Positions 4,408-7,238 of a stretch of 7,238 bases of DNA are shown in pieces; the stretch's first letter is position 1; each line of letters opens with the position of its first letter. The position numbers and the translations under genes were made by a program. The notes below the pieces were generated by a model. That model was not told the origin of the DNA. It was given only the letters and a program-made list of their open reading frames with translations, and searched no databases. Source of the stretch: Fretibacterium sp. (GTDB taxonomy: Bacteria > Synergistota > Synergistia > Synergistales > Aminobacteriaceae); contig JAEEGY010000114.1 of NCBI GenBank assembly GCA_016280565.1, positions 1 through 7,238 on the forward strand, in the 5' to 3' direction.

Positions 4408-6384
4408 ATGAAACGCACCGTTGAATACAGGAACCTTCTGGATTTTCACTTTCTGGCTGCCCCGGCGTTCTCGCCGGACGGCGGCAGGATCGCCTACAAG
4501 GTCAGCCGCGCAAATGCGGAGACAAACGGATACGACACGGATATCTGGCTCTATGACCTGACGGAGAACGAGAACCGCCGTCTCACCACCAGGGGCGACG
4601 CGGACTTCTTCTGCTGGGGGCGCGATGGTAAAAAAATCGTCTATGCGTCAAAGCCGGAGGGGGCCAGGTGCCGTCACGCGCAAAAGCCCTGTGTCACGCG
4701 CTTCTGTGTTCTCCCCGCTGCCGGCGGCGAGCCGAAGCCTCTGTTTGAGATTCCCCACAAGGCCACGGCCATTCGTGCGCTGGACGGGGACCGCTATCTC
4801 ATCACGACGGTCTTTGAGCCCACTCCACCGAAGAACCCGGAGGACGCTGACTTCATGGTCTTCGATCAGGTTCCCTTCATGGCCAACGGAAAGGGCTACG
4901 TGGGGCAGAACCGCACCGGCCTGGGCCTCTATGACGCCGAAAGGAAGGAGTTCAGGCGGCTGACCTCCCCCACCCTGGACGTCTCCTGCGTGACGCTGAA
5001 CAAGGAACGGACCGCGGCCCTGCTCGTCGCGGCGGATTATACAGATGTGAAGCCCCTCAATAACGGTGTCTACCGGCTGGACCTTGAGTCCGGGAAGTGC
5101 GAGCCCCTGTCGTCGGGGCTGGACGTCACCTTCAGCTGCGCCATTTGGGACGAGGGCCAGGAGCCCCTTCCCAGCGAGGAGGACATCCTCGTCACGGCGA
5201 CGGACCACCGGGCCCAGGGGGTCAACGAGAACCCGGCTATCTGTCTCTTAGAGGACGGGGACCTGATCTGCCTCGCATCCCCCGACGTGTCCCTGGGGCA
5301 CGGCATCGTCGCGGACACAAGCTACGGCTGCACGGACCGTGAAGGAGCTATCACCAGCAGCCCGCTGGGGCCGGTCTGCTGCGCCACGCAGGGCTTCAAG
5401 ACGAGGCTTTGTTCTGTCAGGAGGGACGGGACCCTTGGGGTCCTGACCTCGACGGTCTCCTCGGTCATCGACTACGCGGTCCAGGGGGAGCGTATCGCCT
5501 TCGTCGCTTATCAGGGCCTGCACCTTCCGGAGCTTTTCTTCCTTGAGAAGGGGACAGAACGCCGGCTCACCGCCTTCAACGACACTTTCAACGAGGAACA
5601 CTCCCTCTCTCAGCCCATCCACATCACCTTCAGGGCAAGCGGCGGCCTGACTCTGGACGGATGGTATATGCGCCCCGTGGGCTACCGGGAGGGCGACCGC
5701 TGCCCCACCATCCTCAACATCCACGGAGGGCCCAAGGCGGCCTTCGGGGACATCTACCACCACGAGATGCAGTGCTGGGCCGCGAAGGGCTACGCCGTCA
5801 TTTACTGCAACCCCAGAGGAAGCGACGGGCGCGGGGGCGAGTTTGCCGACATCCGGGGCGTCTACGGCGAGACGGACTACCGTGACCTCATGGACTTCAC
5901 GGACTGGTGTGTGCAAAACCTGAACTTCGTCGACGCCTCGCGCCTGGGCGTGACCGGCGGCTCCTATGGCGGATTCATGACCAACTGGATCATCACGCAC
6001 ACCAACCGCTTCCGCGCGGCCGTCTCCCAGCGGGGCATCGCCAACTGGGTCTCAAAATTCGGCGGCTGCGACATCGGCTACTACTATGTGGAGGACCAGC
6101 ACCTGGGCACACCCTGGAAGAATCCCGACGGTCCCTGGCGCGATTCGCCGGTGGCCTACGCAAACAGCGCCAGCACACCCACGCTTTTCGTCCACTCGGC
6201 TGAGGACTACCGCTGCGAGCTGAATCAGGGCTCCCAGATGTTCACCGCCCTCAGGGTGAACGGCGTCGAGGCGAGGCTGTGCGTGTTCCGCGGGGAGAAT
6301 CACGAGCTCAGCCGCTCCGGCAAGCCCCGAAACCGCCTTGCGCGCCTGCGCGTGATCGCGGAATGGTTTGACGCCAAACTATAG
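4408..6384 (+). CDS. S9-family prolyl oligopeptidase / acylaminoacyl-peptidase-type serine peptidase
   Basis: This 658-residue protein is a full-length S9C-type peptidase, which cleaves short peptides whose access to the active site is filtered by a beta-propeller. The N-terminal two-thirds has WD40-like PD40 blades, for example FSPDGGRIAY (21-30), DIWLYDLTENENRRLTTRGD (45-64) and WGRDGKKIVYAS. The C-terminal alpha/beta hydrolase domain starts with LDGWYMRP. It shows HGGP with His439 (oxyanion region), NPRGSDGRG, and GGSYGGFMTNW with nucleophile Ser519. The acid Asp600 lies in HSAEDYRC, and the catalytic His632 in GENHELSRSG. The triad is complete. There is no signal peptide, so it should act in the cytosol, probably in peptide turnover. 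The start is fixed by GGAGGAGG upstream. It is 40 bp after the HAD gene and may have its own promoter. No functional link to its cobalamin neighbours is evident. The exact substrate preference cannot be told. Confidence 0.95.
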   Translation: MKRTVEYRNLLDFHFLAAPAFSPDGGRIAYKVSRANAETNGYDTDIWLYDLTENENRRLTTRGDADFFCWGRDGKKIVYASKPEGARCRHAQKPCVTRFCVLPAAGGEPKPLFEIPHKATAIRALDGDRYLITTVFEPTPPKNPEDADFMVFDQVPFMANGKGYVGQNRTGLGLYDAERKEFRRLTSPTLDVSCVTLNKERTAALLVAADYTDVKPLNNGVYRLDLESGKCEPLSSGLDVTFSCAIWDEGQEPLPSEEDILVTATDHRAQGVNENPAICLLEDGDLICLASPDVSLGHGIVADTSYGCTDREGAITSSPLGPVCCATQGFKTRLCSVRRDGTLGVLTSTVSSVIDYAVQGERIAFVAYQGLHLPELFFLEKGTERRLTAFNDTFNEEHSLSQPIHITFRASGGLTLDGWYMRPVGYREGDRCPTILNIHGGPKAAFGDIYHHEMQCWAAKGYAVIYCNPRGSDGRGGEFADIRGVYGETDYRDLMDFTDWCVQNLNFVDASRLGVTGGSYGGFMTNWIITHTNRFRAAVSQRGIANWVSKFGGCDIGYYYVEDQHLGTPWKNPDGPWRDSPVAYANSASTPTLFVHSAEDYRCELNQGSQMFTALRVNGVEARLCVFRGENHELSRSGKPRNRLARLRVIAEWFDAKL

Positions 6385-6395
6385 AAAGATATGAC
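6368..6395 (+). promoter_or_regulatory. Possible promoter for the flavodiiron protein gene
   Basis: TTGACG (6368-6373, 5/6 to the -35 consensus) and TATGAC (6390-6395, 4/6 to the -10) are separated by 16 bp. The -35 lies inside the last codons of the peptidase gene. Transcription would begin near 6402, giving a leader of about 36 bases that includes the AAGGGAG ribosome site (6421-6427). The matches are modest and the peptidase transcript could also simply read through. Confidence 0.3.
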
Positions 6396-6437
6396 GATTT
6401 AAAACATCGCAGCAACCTCGAAGGGAGAAAACACATC

Positions 6438-7238
6438 ATGTACAAAGCGCTTCAGGTCAACAAAGACACCTGGTGGGTCGGGGTCAACGATCTGGAAACG
6501 GACCTGTTCGAGTCCCTGTGGACTCTGCCTCAGGGCGTCGCCTACAACGCCTATGTTGTGAAGGGCACGAACGCCACCGCCGCCATCGACACGGTGAAGG
6601 GCCCCTGGGTTGACGAGTATTTCCGCAAGGTGGAGGAGGCACTGGATGGCCGCGGGCTGGATTATCTCGTGGTCAATCACATGGAGCCCGACCACGCCGG
6701 CCTGATCTCCCAGCTCAGGAGCCGGTGGCCGGGGCTGAAGGTCGTGGGCAACGCCAAGACCATTCCTCTCCTCAAGGGCTACCATGGCGTTGAGCAGGAC
6801 ACCGTCACGGTGAAGGACGGCGACACGCTGGACCTGGGCGGACACGTCCTCCAGTTCTTTACCGTCCCCATGCTGCACTGGCCGGAGAGCATGGCCACCT
6901 TTGACACGTCCACCGGCGTGCTGTTCTCCAACGACGCCTTCGGCGGGTTTGGCGCTCACGAGGGCGGGCTCTTCGACGACCAGAAGGACCGCGCGCGCTG
7001 GGAGGGCGAGATGCTGCGCTACTACGCGGCCATCGTCGCAAAGTACTCCAACATCGTCCAGGTGGCCCTCAAGAAGCTCGGCGGGCTGGACATCAAAAAT
7101 ATCTTCCCCTCTCACGGCACCCTGTTCCGTACGGACATCAAACAGGTCATTGGCCTTTACGACCGCTGGAGCCGCTATGAGGCCGACCGCGGAGCCGTCG
7201 TCGCCTACGGCTCCATGTACGGCAACACCCGCCGCATG
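6438..7238 (+). CDS. fprA: Flavodiiron protein / FprA-type A flavoprotein (partial, C-terminus off the right edge)
   Basis: Flavodiiron proteins reduce oxygen to water or nitric oxide to nitrous oxide in the cytosol, protecting anaerobes. They usually receive electrons from rubredoxin. The 267 residues present cover the metallo-beta-lactamase-like domain and the start of the flavodoxin domain. The diiron ligands are all visible: HMEPDH (His81, Glu83, Asp85, with His86), MLHWPE (His147), FSNDAFG (Asp166) and FPSHG (His226). This spacing is nearly identical to the Desulfovibrio gigas enzyme. YGSMYGNT (257-264) is the FMN phosphate-binding loop; the rest of the flavodoxin domain lies beyond the edge. 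The ATG at 6438 is 10 bases after AAGGGAG. It is 54 bp after the peptidase gene in the same direction. No rubredoxin gene is seen in the window, and C-terminal extra domains cannot be ruled out. Confidence 0.95.
   Translation, partial: MYKALQVNKDTWWVGVNDLETDLFESLWTLPQGVAYNAYVVKGTNATAAIDTVKGPWVDEYFRKVEEALDGRGLDYLVVNHMEPDHAGLISQLRSRWPGLKVVGNAKTIPLLKGYHGVEQDTVTVKDGDTLDLGGHVLQFFTVPMLHWPESMATFDTSTGVLFSNDAFGGFGAHEGGLFDDQKDRARWEGEMLRYYAAIVAKYSNIVQVALKKLGGLDIKNIFPSHGTLFRTDIKQVIGLYDRWSRYEADRGAVVAYGSMYGNTRRM

Noticed and set aside
5248..6000. 250-codon minus-strand open frame inside the S9 peptidase gene
   Set aside because: It lies antisense to the peptidase coding sequence, including the region before the catalytic serine, and has no motif of its own.
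6394..6408. CGAT/ATCG inverted repeat between the peptidase and flavodiiron genes
   Set aside because: Four-base arms are expected by chance, and there is no terminator or known operator pattern.
6399..7115. 238-codon minus-strand open frame opposite the flavodiiron gene
   Set aside because: The plus strand carries every diiron ligand of the flavodiiron family; the antisense frame has no family resemblance.

Overview
The window holds seven protein-coding genes and almost no spare DNA. It reads as a chromosomal segment of an anaerobic bacterium of moderately high GC. Positions from about 1745 to the right edge are roughly 57-73% GC in the lines I counted. The left 1.74 kb is clearly poorer (35-50% in counted lines). 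A flavodiiron protein, late corrinoid assembly genes and a cytosolic S9 peptidase fit a strict or oxygen-sensitive anaerobe. Clostridia (Oscillospiraceae-like) or Synergistota are my best guesses, but nothing in the sequence settles the phylum.

Left part (1-1740, minus strand): a two-gene sugar-transfer module. A GtrB/DPM1-type polyprenyl-phosphate glycosyltransferase (749-1693) is followed, with a 14-bp overlap, by a multi-spanning membrane protein (762 down to the window edge, partial). The second protein looks like a DUF6056/GT-C enzyme that would spend the lipid-linked sugar outside the membrane. The low GC and a perfect extended -10 promoter at the junction suggest a separately acquired and separately transcribed cell-surface glycosylation module.

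Middle part (1742-4367): late cobalamin (nucleotide loop) assembly. A CobU-like kinase/guanylyltransferase lies on the minus strand. Divergently, on the plus strand, come CobS (cobalamin-5'-phosphate synthase), a second short CobU-like protein overlapping cobS by ATGA, and a Cof-type HAD phosphatase 14 bp further on. The two CobU-like proteins have complementary defects. The first keeps the P-loop and the guanylylation histidine but has lost the NEVGxGIVP motif. The second keeps that motif but has a broken P-loop and lacks the histidine segment. With no CobC in view, the HAD protein is a candidate for the final phosphatase step.

Right part (4408-7238, plus strand): a complete S9-family prolyl-oligopeptidase-type peptidase with its Ser/Asp/His triad, then a flavodiiron protein (FprA) cut off by the right edge just after the FMN-binding loop begins. 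Possible separate promoters lie at the end of the HAD gene (a perfect TATAAT) and at the end of the peptidase gene.

No RNA genes, insertion sequences, CRISPR arrays or cobalamin riboswitch were found. The longest non-coding gap is under 60 bp.
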